Source: Bacteroidota bacterium
GTDB lineage: Bacteria > Bacteroidota > Bacteroidia > Bacteroidales > P3
DNA length: 64,000 nt
NCBI GenBank assembly: GCA_023415495.1
Contig: JAEZKK010000011.1
Location: forward strand, 124,001 to 188,000
Reading direction: 5' to 3'
Within the stretch, counting starts at the first letter, position 1, and the number at the start of each line of letters is the position of its first letter. This document shows positions 42,097 to 52,600 of this stretch, one piece after another. A program made the translations under genes and the position numbers. Below the pieces are notes generated by a model. It did not search any database. It had not been told where the DNA came from and saw only the letters and a program-made list of their open reading frames with translations.

Positions 42097-45000
42097 ATGT
42101 CAGAATTTACACATTTACACGTTCATACACAGTACTCTATATTAGATGGAGCTGCAAACATTAAGAAGCTTATAAAGAGAACAAAACAGTTAGGCATGAA
42201 TGCTTTAGCAATTACCGACCATGGCAATATGTTTGGAGTTTTGGAGTTTCACGATACCGCCATAAAAGAAGGAATCAAGCCTATTATTGGATGTGAGATG
42301 TATGTTTCAAGAGAAAGTAGATTCTTAAGGAGAGGTAAAGATGATTTTAGTGGAGATCACTTAATCCTACTTGCAAAAAATCTTGAGGGTTATCATAATC
42401 TGATTAAATTAGATTCTCTTGCTTTTGATAAAGATGCATTTTATCGAACAGCAAGAATAGACAAAGAAATCCTCTTCCAGCACAGCAGAGGGATAATTTG
42501 CTCATCAGCTTGCCTTGGTGGAGAGATACCGCAATTAATATTGTCGGGAAATATTGCTGGAGCTGAAAAAGCTATTTTAGAGTATAAAGAAGTTTTTGGT
42601 GATGATTATTATCTCGAACTACAAAACCATTTATTAGACGATCAAGAGCTTGTAAATAACGTATTAGTCGACTTAAGTAAGAAACTTAACGTTAAGGTTA
42701 TCGCTACTAATGATGTTCATTATATTAACAAGGAAGACTTCGATGCCCACCATATTTTAGTTTGCTTAAACACCGGAAGAAAGCTAAGTGATGATAATAA
42801 AATGATGTATTCTGGTCATGAATATTTAAAGTCTCCTGAAGATATGGAATTATTATTCCAAAAATATCCTCAAGCGATTACCAATACGCAAGAAATAAGC
42901 AACAAAGTAGAGATTTATGAACTAAAAAGAGAGCCTATACTTCCTATATTTGACATTCCAAAAGACTTTGCAACCTTAGAAGACTTCTATAATAAATTTC
43001 CCTTAGAAGAAATAGAAAAAGAATTCAGCAAAGAAGATATTATCAAAAAAGGAGGATATGATAAGATAATTAGAATTAAATTTGACTCTGCATATCTTCG
43101 TTACTTGACTTATAATGGAGCTAAAGAAAAATATTCTGAGAATCTTTCACCTGAGCTTACAGAGAGGATAGAGTTCGAGTTATCAACTATTGAGTGGATG
43201 GGTTTCCCGGGGTATTTCCTAATTGTTCAAGACTTTATCAATCATGCACAAAAAGAACTTGGAGTAATTGTTGGTCCGGGTAGAGGCTCTGCTGCGGGGA
43301 GTGTCGTGGCTTATTGTCTTGGCATTACTGCAATTGAACCTATGAAGTATGGTTTACTATTCGAGAGATTCTTAAACCCAGATCGTATTTCGCTACCCGA
43401 TGTGGACGTGGATTTTGACGATGATGGAAGGGCAAGGGTTTTGGAATATGTTCAGCAAAAATACGGAGTAAACCAGGTTGCACAGGTTGTAACCTTTGGA
43501 ACAATGGCAGCAAAGAGTGCAATTAGAGATGTTGCAAGAATACTTGAGCTACCATTACCAGAATCAGACCGCCTTGCAAAACTTGTTCCCGAGAAGCCAG
43601 GAATAACTCTCGATGAAGCAATTACTCAAGTTCCTGAACTTCGAGAGGCTTTGGAAAACGGCTCGGATTTAGTAAAGAAAACACTTAAATATGCTAAAGA
43701 ATTAGAGGGATCGATTCGTAATACAGGTACTCATGCTTGTGGAGTAATTATTGGTCCAGATGATTTATCTAAATATATACCTTTAAGCTCTTCAAAGGAT
43801 TCAGATATGATGATTTCCCAATTTGAGGGAAAATTAATTGAGAGTGTTGGAATGATTAAGATGGATTTCCTTGGCTTGAAAACTCTTTCAATAATTAAAG
43901 ATGCCTGCGATAATATTTACAAAAACCACAAGATACATATTAATCCTAATTCTATTAATCTTGAAGATGAAAAAACCTTTGCTCTTTTCCAAAGAGGAGA
44001 ATCAATTGGCACCTTCCAATTTGAATCTGATGGAATGAGACAGCACATGCAAAATCTTAAGCCTGACCGCTTCGAAGACCTAATTGCTATGAATGCACTT
44101 TATCGACCAGGTCCTATGCAATATATTCCGAACTATATTGCAAGAAAACATGGCAACGAGGAGATAATCTATGATTTAGATGTAATGAAGGAATATCTTT
44201 CAGAAACATACGGAATCACTGTATATCAAGAACAGGTGATGCAATTATCTCGTGCAATTGCCGGATTTACCAAGGGCGAGGCGGATAAACTCAGAAAGGC
44301 TATGGGAAAGAAGCAGAAGAATGTAATGGATGAGCTTAAGGAGAAATTCGTTAAAGGAAGTAATGAGAGAGGTTATGAAACATCAATAGTTAATAAAATT
44401 TGGAATGACTGGGAAAAGTTTGCAGAATATGCTTTCAATAAGTCTCACTCTACTTGTTACGCCTATATTGCTTATCAGACTGCCTATCTAAAGGCTCATT
44501 ACACAGGAGAGTATATGGCTTCAGTCCTGACTCATAATCTTAATGATATAAAGAAAATCACCTATTATATCGAAGAGGCCCAAAGGATGAAGATAGATGT
44601 TGCGGGACCTTGTGTTAATGAATCAGATATTAATTTTACTTTTAACACTAAGGGAGAGATACGTTTCGGGCTTGCAGCAATAAAGAGCGTTGGAGAAAAA
44701 GCAGCTATTGAGATAATTAACGAAAGAGAATTAAACGGACCATATAAGAATTCTTTCGATTTTATCAAACGTATTGACCTAAGGACTATAAATAAAAGAT
44801 GTATTGAAGCCTTGATTAAAGCTGGTGCTTTCGATGCATTTGAAGGGATACATAGAGCTCAATATTTCAATGTATCTAAGGATAATAATGAAGAGATATT
44901 TATCGAAAAACTTATTAAATACGGAAATAAGTTCAAAGATTCTCAGAACTCATCACAAGCATCATTGTTTGGAGATGTTGAAGAGGAAACCACATACGAA

Positions 45001-45708
45001 CCAGAAATACCTAATTGCGAGCCTTGGACACACCTTGAAATGCTTAAGCATGAGAAGGAATCAATAGGCTTCTATCTCTCCGGACACCCGTTAGATAAGT
45101 ATAGTATTGAGATTAAAAACTTTGCTAACACGTCGGTAGCTGAACTCTACGGAGACTTAAAAGAGCTTCTAAACAAGGATATAAGTATTGCTTGCATGAT
45201 TAGTAACCCACAGGAAAAGACCACAAAGAAAGGGAAACAATTCTATATATTCAATATTGAAGACCAAGAAAGCGTGAAAGAACTGCCTCTATTTGGAAAT
45301 GATTATATCAATTATGGGCCATTTATGAAGAACGGACTCTTCGTATTACTAAAGGCAAGAGTTCAGGAAAAGACTTGGAATCAGGACTCTGAGAACAAGG
45401 AATTGGAGATTAAGATAACCAAGATAGAGCTGCTTGAAAACGTATTAGATAACCATTGCAAGGGTGTAAAACTTTTTATTCCTATCGAGAATATCAAGGA
45501 TGAAATGATTAAAGAGCTGAGTAAGGGGGCAAAAAAAGCAAAGGGTAATGCCAATCTAAGCTTTATTATCGAGGACGTTAAGGAGAATATGACACTCACC
45601 CTAAACTCCAGAAAGTACAAGGTAAGCATACAAAAGTTCATTGATAACGTGAGACCTATGATTGAAGACAGTAGTATTAGAACCTATCAAATTGAGAAAA
45701 GAAGCTAA
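42097..45708 (+). CDS. dnaE: DNA polymerase III alpha subunit
   Basis: 1,203 residues from MSEFTHLHVHTQYSILDG; an upstream in-frame TTG adds seven unlikely residues. PHP domain about 1-280 (HLHVHTQYS, ITDHGNM), polymerase core with GPGRGSAAGSVVAYCLGIT near 394 and catalytic aspartates in PDVDVDFDDDGR near 435, FNKSHSTCYAYIAYQTAYLKAHY in the fingers, then helix-hairpin-helix and an OB-fold C-domain. It is the replicative polymerase. DnaE1 type without a proofreading exonuclease insert. queG follows after 6 bp. Confidence 0.98.
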   Translation: MSEFTHLHVHTQYSILDGAANIKKLIKRTKQLGMNALAITDHGNMFGVLEFHDTAIKEGIKPIIGCEMYVSRESRFLRRGKDDFSGDHLILLAKNLEGYHNLIKLDSLAFDKDAFYRTARIDKEILFQHSRGIICSSACLGGEIPQLILSGNIAGAEKAILEYKEVFGDDYYLELQNHLLDDQELVNNVLVDLSKKLNVKVIATNDVHYINKEDFDAHHILVCLNTGRKLSDDNKMMYSGHEYLKSPEDMELLFQKYPQAITNTQEISNKVEIYELKREPILPIFDIPKDFATLEDFYNKFPLEEIEKEFSKEDIIKKGGYDKIIRIKFDSAYLRYLTYNGAKEKYSENLSPELTERIEFELSTIEWMGFPGYFLIVQDFINHAQKELGVIVGPGRGSAAGSVVAYCLGITAIEPMKYGLLFERFLNPDRISLPDVDVDFDDDGRARVLEYVQQKYGVNQVAQVVTFGTMAAKSAIRDVARILELPLPESDRLAKLVPEKPGITLDEAITQVPELREALENGSDLVKKTLKYAKELEGSIRNTGTHACGVIIGPDDLSKYIPLSSSKDSDMMISQFEGKLIESVGMIKMDFLGLKTLSIIKDACDNIYKNHKIHINPNSINLEDEKTFALFQRGESIGTFQFESDGMRQHMQNLKPDRFEDLIAMNALYRPGPMQYIPNYIARKHGNEEIIYDLDVMKEYLSETYGITVYQEQVMQLSRAIAGFTKGEADKLRKAMGKKQKNVMDELKEKFVKGSNERGYETSIVNKIWNDWEKFAEYAFNKSHSTCYAYIAYQTAYLKAHYTGEYMASVLTHNLNDIKKITYYIEEAQRMKIDVAGPCVNESDINFTFNTKGEIRFGLAAIKSVGEKAAIEIINERELNGPYKNSFDFIKRIDLRTINKRCIEALIKAGAFDAFEGIHRAQYFNVSKDNNEEIFIEKLIKYGNKFKDSQNSSQASLFGDVEEETTYEPEIPNCEPWTHLEMLKHEKESIGFYLSGHPLDKYSIEIKNFANTSVAELYGDLKELLNKDISIACMISNPQEKTTKKGKQFYIFNIEDQESVKELPLFGNDYINYGPFMKNGLFVLLKARVQEKTWNQDSENKELEIKITKIELLENVLDNHCKGVKLFIPIENIKDEMIKELSKGAKKAKGNANLSFIIEDVKENMTLTLNSRKYKVSIQKFIDNVRPMIEDSSIRTYQIEKRS

Positions 45709-45714
45709 TAAAAG

Positions 45715-46638
45715 GTGGAAAATCATATAGAAATACAAGAGATTAGAGAGATAGGTCTAAGCTTTGGGTTTGAGGATATTGGGGCAATAAGCGTTGAGAA
45801 AATTGGGATTGAGGGCTATAAAACTTGGATTTCTAAGGGTTATAACGCTGGTATGCACTACCTTAATAAGTATATTGAGATTAGAGAAAACCCCTCTCTC
45901 CTATTGGAAAACTCCAAATCTATCATCGTTTTCCTTATTCCTTACAACATGCTAAGTGCTGATAACATGGAGAATAATAAGCTAAAAGCAGCTTCTTATA
46001 GCCATTATACAGACTATCATAAGGCGATTAAAGACTCATTATACAAAGTAATTAACTGCATACATGAGCGTTATCCAAGCTTCATGGCAAGGGCATTTGT
46101 GGATTCAGCCCCAATATTAGAAAAGACAATAGCAAGTAAGGCAGCCTTGGGATGGATAGGTAAGAACTCATTACTCATAAGTAAAAACCACGGTTCACGG
46201 GTTTTAATCGGCGAGATAATTACCAATTTTACAACAGATTATACCGATAAAGAGCTAATAGAAGACCTTTGTAAGGGATGTAATCTCTGCATTAAAGCCT
46301 GCCCAAACCACGCAATCTTGGAGAATAAAACCATTGATGCAAGGCTTTGCACTTCGTATCATACCATTGAAAACAAAGATATTATACCTGAGAATATAGA
46401 TTTAAAGACCTATATATTTGGTTGCGACATCTGTTTAAGAGCCTGTCCTTGGAATAAAAAGGAAATCTTAACATCGAAAATACTAAGTTTAAATCCTAAT
46501 ATGCAGAAGCTTGAGGAGGAAATAAACAAAGGAATTATAGATAATAAAGCCTTTAATAAAGCCAAGAAAAACTCTCCTATCTCAAGGATAAAGCTCTCAA
46601 AACTAATAGAAAACATTAATCATAACAGGACTAAATAA
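45715..46638 (+). CDS. queG: Epoxyqueuosine reductase
   Basis: 307 residues. Last step of queuosine synthesis in tRNA, cobalamin-dependent. Two [4Fe-4S] sets: CKGCNLCIKACPNHAI and CDICLRACPW. The conserved cobalamin/substrate block is DSAPILEKTIASKAALGWIGKN. The start is a GTG at 45715 with AAAAGG just before; no in-frame ATG occurs until residue 47, inside the conserved domain, so GTG is needed. It follows dnaE by 6 bp and ends in a bidirectional hairpin. Confidence 0.94.
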   Translation: MENHIEIQEIREIGLSFGFEDIGAISVEKIGIEGYKTWISKGYNAGMHYLNKYIEIRENPSLLLENSKSIIVFLIPYNMLSADNMENNKLKAASYSHYTDYHKAIKDSLYKVINCIHERYPSFMARAFVDSAPILEKTIASKAALGWIGKNSLLISKNHGSRVLIGEIITNFTTDYTDKELIEDLCKGCNLCIKACPNHAILENKTIDARLCTSYHTIENKDIIPENIDLKTYIFGCDICLRACPWNKKEILTSKILSLNPNMQKLEEEINKGIIDNKAFNKAKKNSPISRIKLSKLIENINHNRTK

Positions 46639-46665
46639 AAAAGGAGCCATTTAAGACTCCTTTTT
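46638..46665. terminator. Bidirectional terminator between queG and the BspA-like gene
   Basis: AAAAAGGAG (46638-46646) and CTCCTTTTT (46657-46665), 9-bp stem with A's before and T's after. It lies between two converging genes. Confidence 0.85.
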
Positions 46666-46683
46666 AGATTTATTGTTTAATAA

Positions 46684-49600
46684 TTATTGGATAATCACCT
46701 TTTTATTTATAATTACTCCTTTGCTTACTGCTCTTAAATTATATACTCCATTACTCATTCCTATTAAATCAATTTCAATTTGAGTTTGATTAGGTTTAAG
46801 ATTAATTTTTCTAATCAATCTTCCTCTAATATCATATATTTCTAAGTCCATTGGTATTGAATTACCAGTTAAAGTAATATTTAATCTGTCTTTTGCAGGA
46901 TTAGGATAAATATTAATCTTTAATTCAGAGTAATTTTCTTCTTCAATTCCAATGAAAACTAAACAAGCTTCTGCTGAGGTATCACTTTGACAAATATCTT
47001 CAATTGCTTGAATCTTATAGCAATAATTATTTCCATCTAAAACGTTACTATCTTTAAACTGATTTACATTTGTCAATGCAATTGAATCATTATTTTTGTA
47101 TATCACATAATTAGAAGAACTTCCATCCCAATTTATCTCTATATAATTTGCTATATTAGTCAAGGAAATATTATTTGGAATTTCAACTTCAATAACCTGT
47201 AGGTTTAATGTTACTATACTATCACAACCATTTATTGTTTGTAGGTTTTGTGTATATACTCCTGTACTATCTTCATTAAAGCCATTAAGGGTATAGCTTT
47301 CTCCTTGACAGATTGTGGCTGTAAATGGGGTTAAGTATGTTGGATTAACGGTTAAATTTAATGTTACTATACTATCACATCCATTTATTGTTTGTAGGTT
47401 TTGTGTATATACTCCTGTAGAGTCTTCATTAAAGCCATTAAGGGTATAGCTTTCTCCTTGACAGATTGTGGCAGACAGATTTACATATATACTATCTATT
47501 GATTTGTAATTGGTAAACACACTCCAATTTATATCGTTTCTATATAAGTTAATTGAAGAACATGGAACATAAACTGGAATTGATTTATTCACATTTCCAA
47601 AACTCATTATGGATATTATTGGAGGAGCTTGTGCTTTAATAAACATTGAATTCAAACCTGAACAACCATGGAAAGAATAGAAATTAATCTCATTAACTAA
47701 ACTCGGTACTGTAATTGAACTAATGTGCATACAGCCTTCAAAAGCTCCCTCTCCAATGCTTTGAAGAGAATCATACAATACAACTATACCGGATTTTGCT
47801 TGAGGACAGAAATACAATTCTGTTTTATCTTTCGAATAAACAATTCCATCTACTGAAGAGATTGCTACATTAGCAGTATCCACATTTACATTAGCTAAAT
47901 TGAAACATGAACCAAAAACATTATTCCCAAACTCTGTAGTTGATGCTTGAATATTAATATTTGTTATTCCAATACAGTTATAGAATGAATAATCTCCAAA
48001 TCTAGTAATAGTATTAGGATAATAAACTGAAGTTAGTAGGTCACAATCACGAAAAGCATAATTTCCAATACCTGTAACAGCGTAAGTTATAGTATCTCTT
48101 GTAATTGATGAAGGAATTGATAAATTCCCAAAGTATTCATTATTAAATTCACTATAACTATTACCCTTATAAGTTACTTCAACAGTATATGGATACTGAG
48201 ACGAAGTAACTCTATAATAGATTGTATTACCTGCATAAACATCATTTAAAGTATCCATTGATGCTAAAACTGTAAGATGTAGATTAATTATACTATCGCA
48301 TCCATATTGAGTATTATGGTAACTTGAATAATCTCCTGAAGTATTAATATCCATCCCGTTGAAATTATAAACATTTCCATCCTCAATAGTATCATAAATA
48401 TCAATTATATCACTATACATTGTTTGTATATTATTGAAATAAAACCAATTATTTGTATAATAATTATGTTTATAACCACAAGGAGTATAAAGAGGTGCAC
48501 TTTGAGGGATTTGATTAAATGTATTAGCATAAATATATGGAGGCTGATTAGCATAAGTATATATTGAAGTAACATTCGAACATCCTGAAAATGCCTCTTG
48601 TCCAATATACATCAATGAATCTGGCAAATTAATAGTTTCAAGTCCAGTACAATTAATGAAAGCTTTATCATCAATCATTTTAATACTTTCTGGAAGAGTT
48701 ATTGAGGTTAATTGGGTGCAATTACTAAATGCATTCTTGCCTATAATCATAACATGATAATTCTCACTATTATGAACTACAGTAGAAGGAATAATAATTT
48801 CTCCTACATACTCACTATCATACTGATTCTCATCTCCTCCTCTATATGTAACTTCTGCCACATTATGGAAGAATTGAGAAGTTCTGTAATATATTAAATC
48901 GCCTTGATTAACAACACTAAATGTATCAACTGGTAATAAAACAGCAAGATAAAGTGTCAATATTGAATCACATCCATTTTGATTTGGTATATTCCTATAA
49001 TAAATACCTGTAGAATTCTCATTAAAACCATAATTAGTATAATTCTGTCCAAATGATATTGTATCGTAAATACTTATTTTCACATCATTTATACCGTAAA
49101 TATTATTTATATGATTCCAAGAATTATTAGTTTGATATAATTGTTTTGTACCACATAAAACATAAAGATTTACAGACTGATTAATACCTGAATACCAGTG
49201 AACAAATGGAGGTGTTTGAGTTTGTATATAAAGATTTTCTAATTCTGTATTTTCAAATGCTGCATACCCAATCATATTTAATGAATTTGGAAGTATTAGA
49301 TTTTTTAAATTATGGCAATTATTAAAGGTAATATCTCCAATGACATTTATAGTATTCGGCAAATTAACCCATTTCAAATTATATGAACTGCCAAAAGCAC
49401 CTGATCCAATCGATACTACATTATAAATAATTGTGTCCTTAACAAAGAAAGGAGGAATTGAGATTGTATCTCTATATTCATTATTCTCTTCCGGACTCAT
49501 TCCTAAATAAGTAACCTCAACAGTTCTTGGATATTCATTTGAAATAATATTAAAGTAAATACTATCTCCGTCAACAATTGTCATCAACGGACTTATATAT

Positions 49601-52600
49601 ATACTTAGATTTATAATTGAATCACAACCATTACTCATAGGTTTTATAATTCTGTATACCCCTGATCGATTAATATTCATTCCAAATCCATTATATACAT
49701 CTCCAGTAAGGATAGTATCATAATAATAAACAGATATATCTCCATCTCCAATTATTGATTGAGGCCAAGGAGTAATACTTGTATAATTTGCTTTTGCTTC
49801 GCAAACTACTTTAATTAGTACATTTTGGTTAAAACCTGGATCATTCATAAATTGAGGTGGCGTTATTGGTTCAAACCTTAGATATTCTAAATTATTATCC
49901 ATAAACACATTCTCTCCAATAAGAGAAACATAGTAAGGTATTATTAAAGATTGAATATCTCTACAGCTTTGGAATGCAGATTCTTTAATATAGAGAATTG
50001 AATTTGGCATATTTACATATTTCAAATTATAACAATCCCTAAATGCATCCTTACCTATACCAATAACATCGTAATTTATATTATCAACTAAAATAGAATT
50101 AGGGATTGTTATTGTATCTCTATATTCATTAAATGAAGAATAATTTGAACCAAAATATGTAACTTCAACAGTATATGGTTGTTGATTTGAAACAATATTA
50201 TAATATATACTATCTCCCTGATTAACATGGATAAGAGGCATTACAGTTAAGTTCAACACTAATATACTATCACAACCATTTAACATGGTAATATTTCTAT
50301 AATACTTACCAGAATTAGTTTCACTAAACCCGTAATTATTATAAGTTTGTCCTGTATTTATTGTATCAAAAATATCTATCTCCATATCTCCATCCCCAAT
50401 AATATTAGTAAACATTGACCATTCATTTGAATTCAAATAAGCTTGTTTATTTCCACAAGTAACATTTATTGGAATATTCGAATTAAGTCCTGATCCCATA
50501 TGTAGATGAGGTGGAGTAGAAGCCTCAACTCTAATTCCTTCAAGATCGTATCCGAATACATTATATCCTAAAAATCCAACTGAAGGAGGTAAAATAATAT
50601 ATTTTAAATTTGGACAATAATTAAATGCGTTTTCATAAATAGACATTATAGTATTTGGCAATACTACATATTTTAATGAAAAATTACCTTCAAATGCACC
50701 ATAAGATATTGAATTTACCATATAATTGATAGAGTCAATCATTATACTTTGAGGTATAATAATTGTATCAAAATACTCTTGAATAATTAGAGGGTCTCTT
50801 CCAAAAAATGTGACTTCAACAGTATAAGGATCAACATTAGAAGTAATATTATAGTAAATATTCTTTCCAGTACTATTATCCACTATTGGTAAAACTTCTA
50901 AATGAAGATTTATAACAGAATCACATCCACTATTTAATGGGATTTTTCTTTTATAGTCTCCTGAATAATACTCCTGAAAACCATAATTATTATAGATTTG
51001 ACCTGTTGTAATTGTATCATATATATCTATATTTACATCCCCAATTCCTTTTATATTATAATTACTATTCCAGCTGTAATTAGAATTATATAAAGGTTTT
51101 GAATTGCAAGACACATATATAGGCACATCATAGTTTATTCCTAAATTATAGTCTATATTCGGAGGAGTATTAGGCAGCATAAAAATTTCCTGAATCCCCG
51201 AACCCGTAAATGCATCATTTCTTATATAATTTACAGACGAAGGTATTGTCAATGAAGCTAGAGAATTTGTATTTTCAAATGCAAAATTTCTAATCTCAAT
51301 AATTGAGTTTGGAAGAGAAACAGATAATAATTGGTTATCTCCAGCAAAACAACCATTTCCAATTGCAGTTACAGAATAAATTTGATTATCTATTATTACT
51401 GAATCAGGAATTATAATATTCCCAAAATACTCATTTACAGAATAAGGATTTTCTCCAGAAAAAGTTAGTTCTACTCTGTTTGGATTTACACTTGTAATAT
51501 TAAAGTATAAATTATAATTACCCATATTTTGAATAAAAGGCTTTACGTACAAATGAATATTAAGCACAGAGTCACATCCATTCTGTAAATTTATTCTTGA
51601 TTGATAAATACCGGTATTAGTCAAATACAGATTATTTTTAGCATAGATTTGACCTGTAGTAATTGTATCATAAATATCAATATGTATATCATTCTGACCA
51701 TTAATATTCAAACTATTCCAATTCTGGTTGTTTAAATAATTCTGCTTTGCCTGACATTGTACAATTAGTTTTGTATTATTGTCTAAACCACTCTGCCAAC
51801 TTAATGAAGGAGGAATAATAGGCTCTAAGATTATCTCTTCAATTTGATTATCTGAGAACGTGCCAAAATCTATTTGAATAACATTTGTAGGAATAATTAA
51901 TTTCTTAATCTGTGGAGAATTTGCAAATGCATATTCTCCTATCCTAATAATTGAGTTTGGAAGTTCAACATATTTTAAATTATAAGCATTTCTAAAGGCA
52001 TAATTTCCGATAGAGCTAACGATATAATTTTCTGAATCAACATTAATAGAATTAGGGATTATAATTGTATCTCTATATCTGCTATCAGAATAATAATTAT
52101 TTCCAGAAAAAGTTACCTCAACTGTTTTTGGACTTACTAATGAAGTAACATTATAGTATATAGTATCTCCAAAATTAATTGAATATAAAGGGAGTACTAC
52201 TAAACTAATATTCATAATACTATCACAACCATTTTGCATTATTACTCTTGAATAATATTCTCCAGAGATTGTTTCATTTAATCCATATTTATTATATACC
52301 TGTCCAGTTATTATTGTATCTTTGATATTGATAATAGTATCCCCTAAACCCATAAGATTACTATTCCAAATCCAATTATTGGAATTTAAATAATTAGCCT
52401 TTGATTCACAATTTACATAGATAGGAATATTTGAATAAATACCAATCCCATAAGCCTCTGGTGGGATATTTGACAAAACAACAAATTTCTCTAATCCTGT
52501 ATTTGCAAATGCATAATAGCCTATAGAAGTAATAGTGCTTGGTAATTCAATATATCTGAGATTATAAGAATTTCCAAAAGCAGACTCTCCTATTCTATTA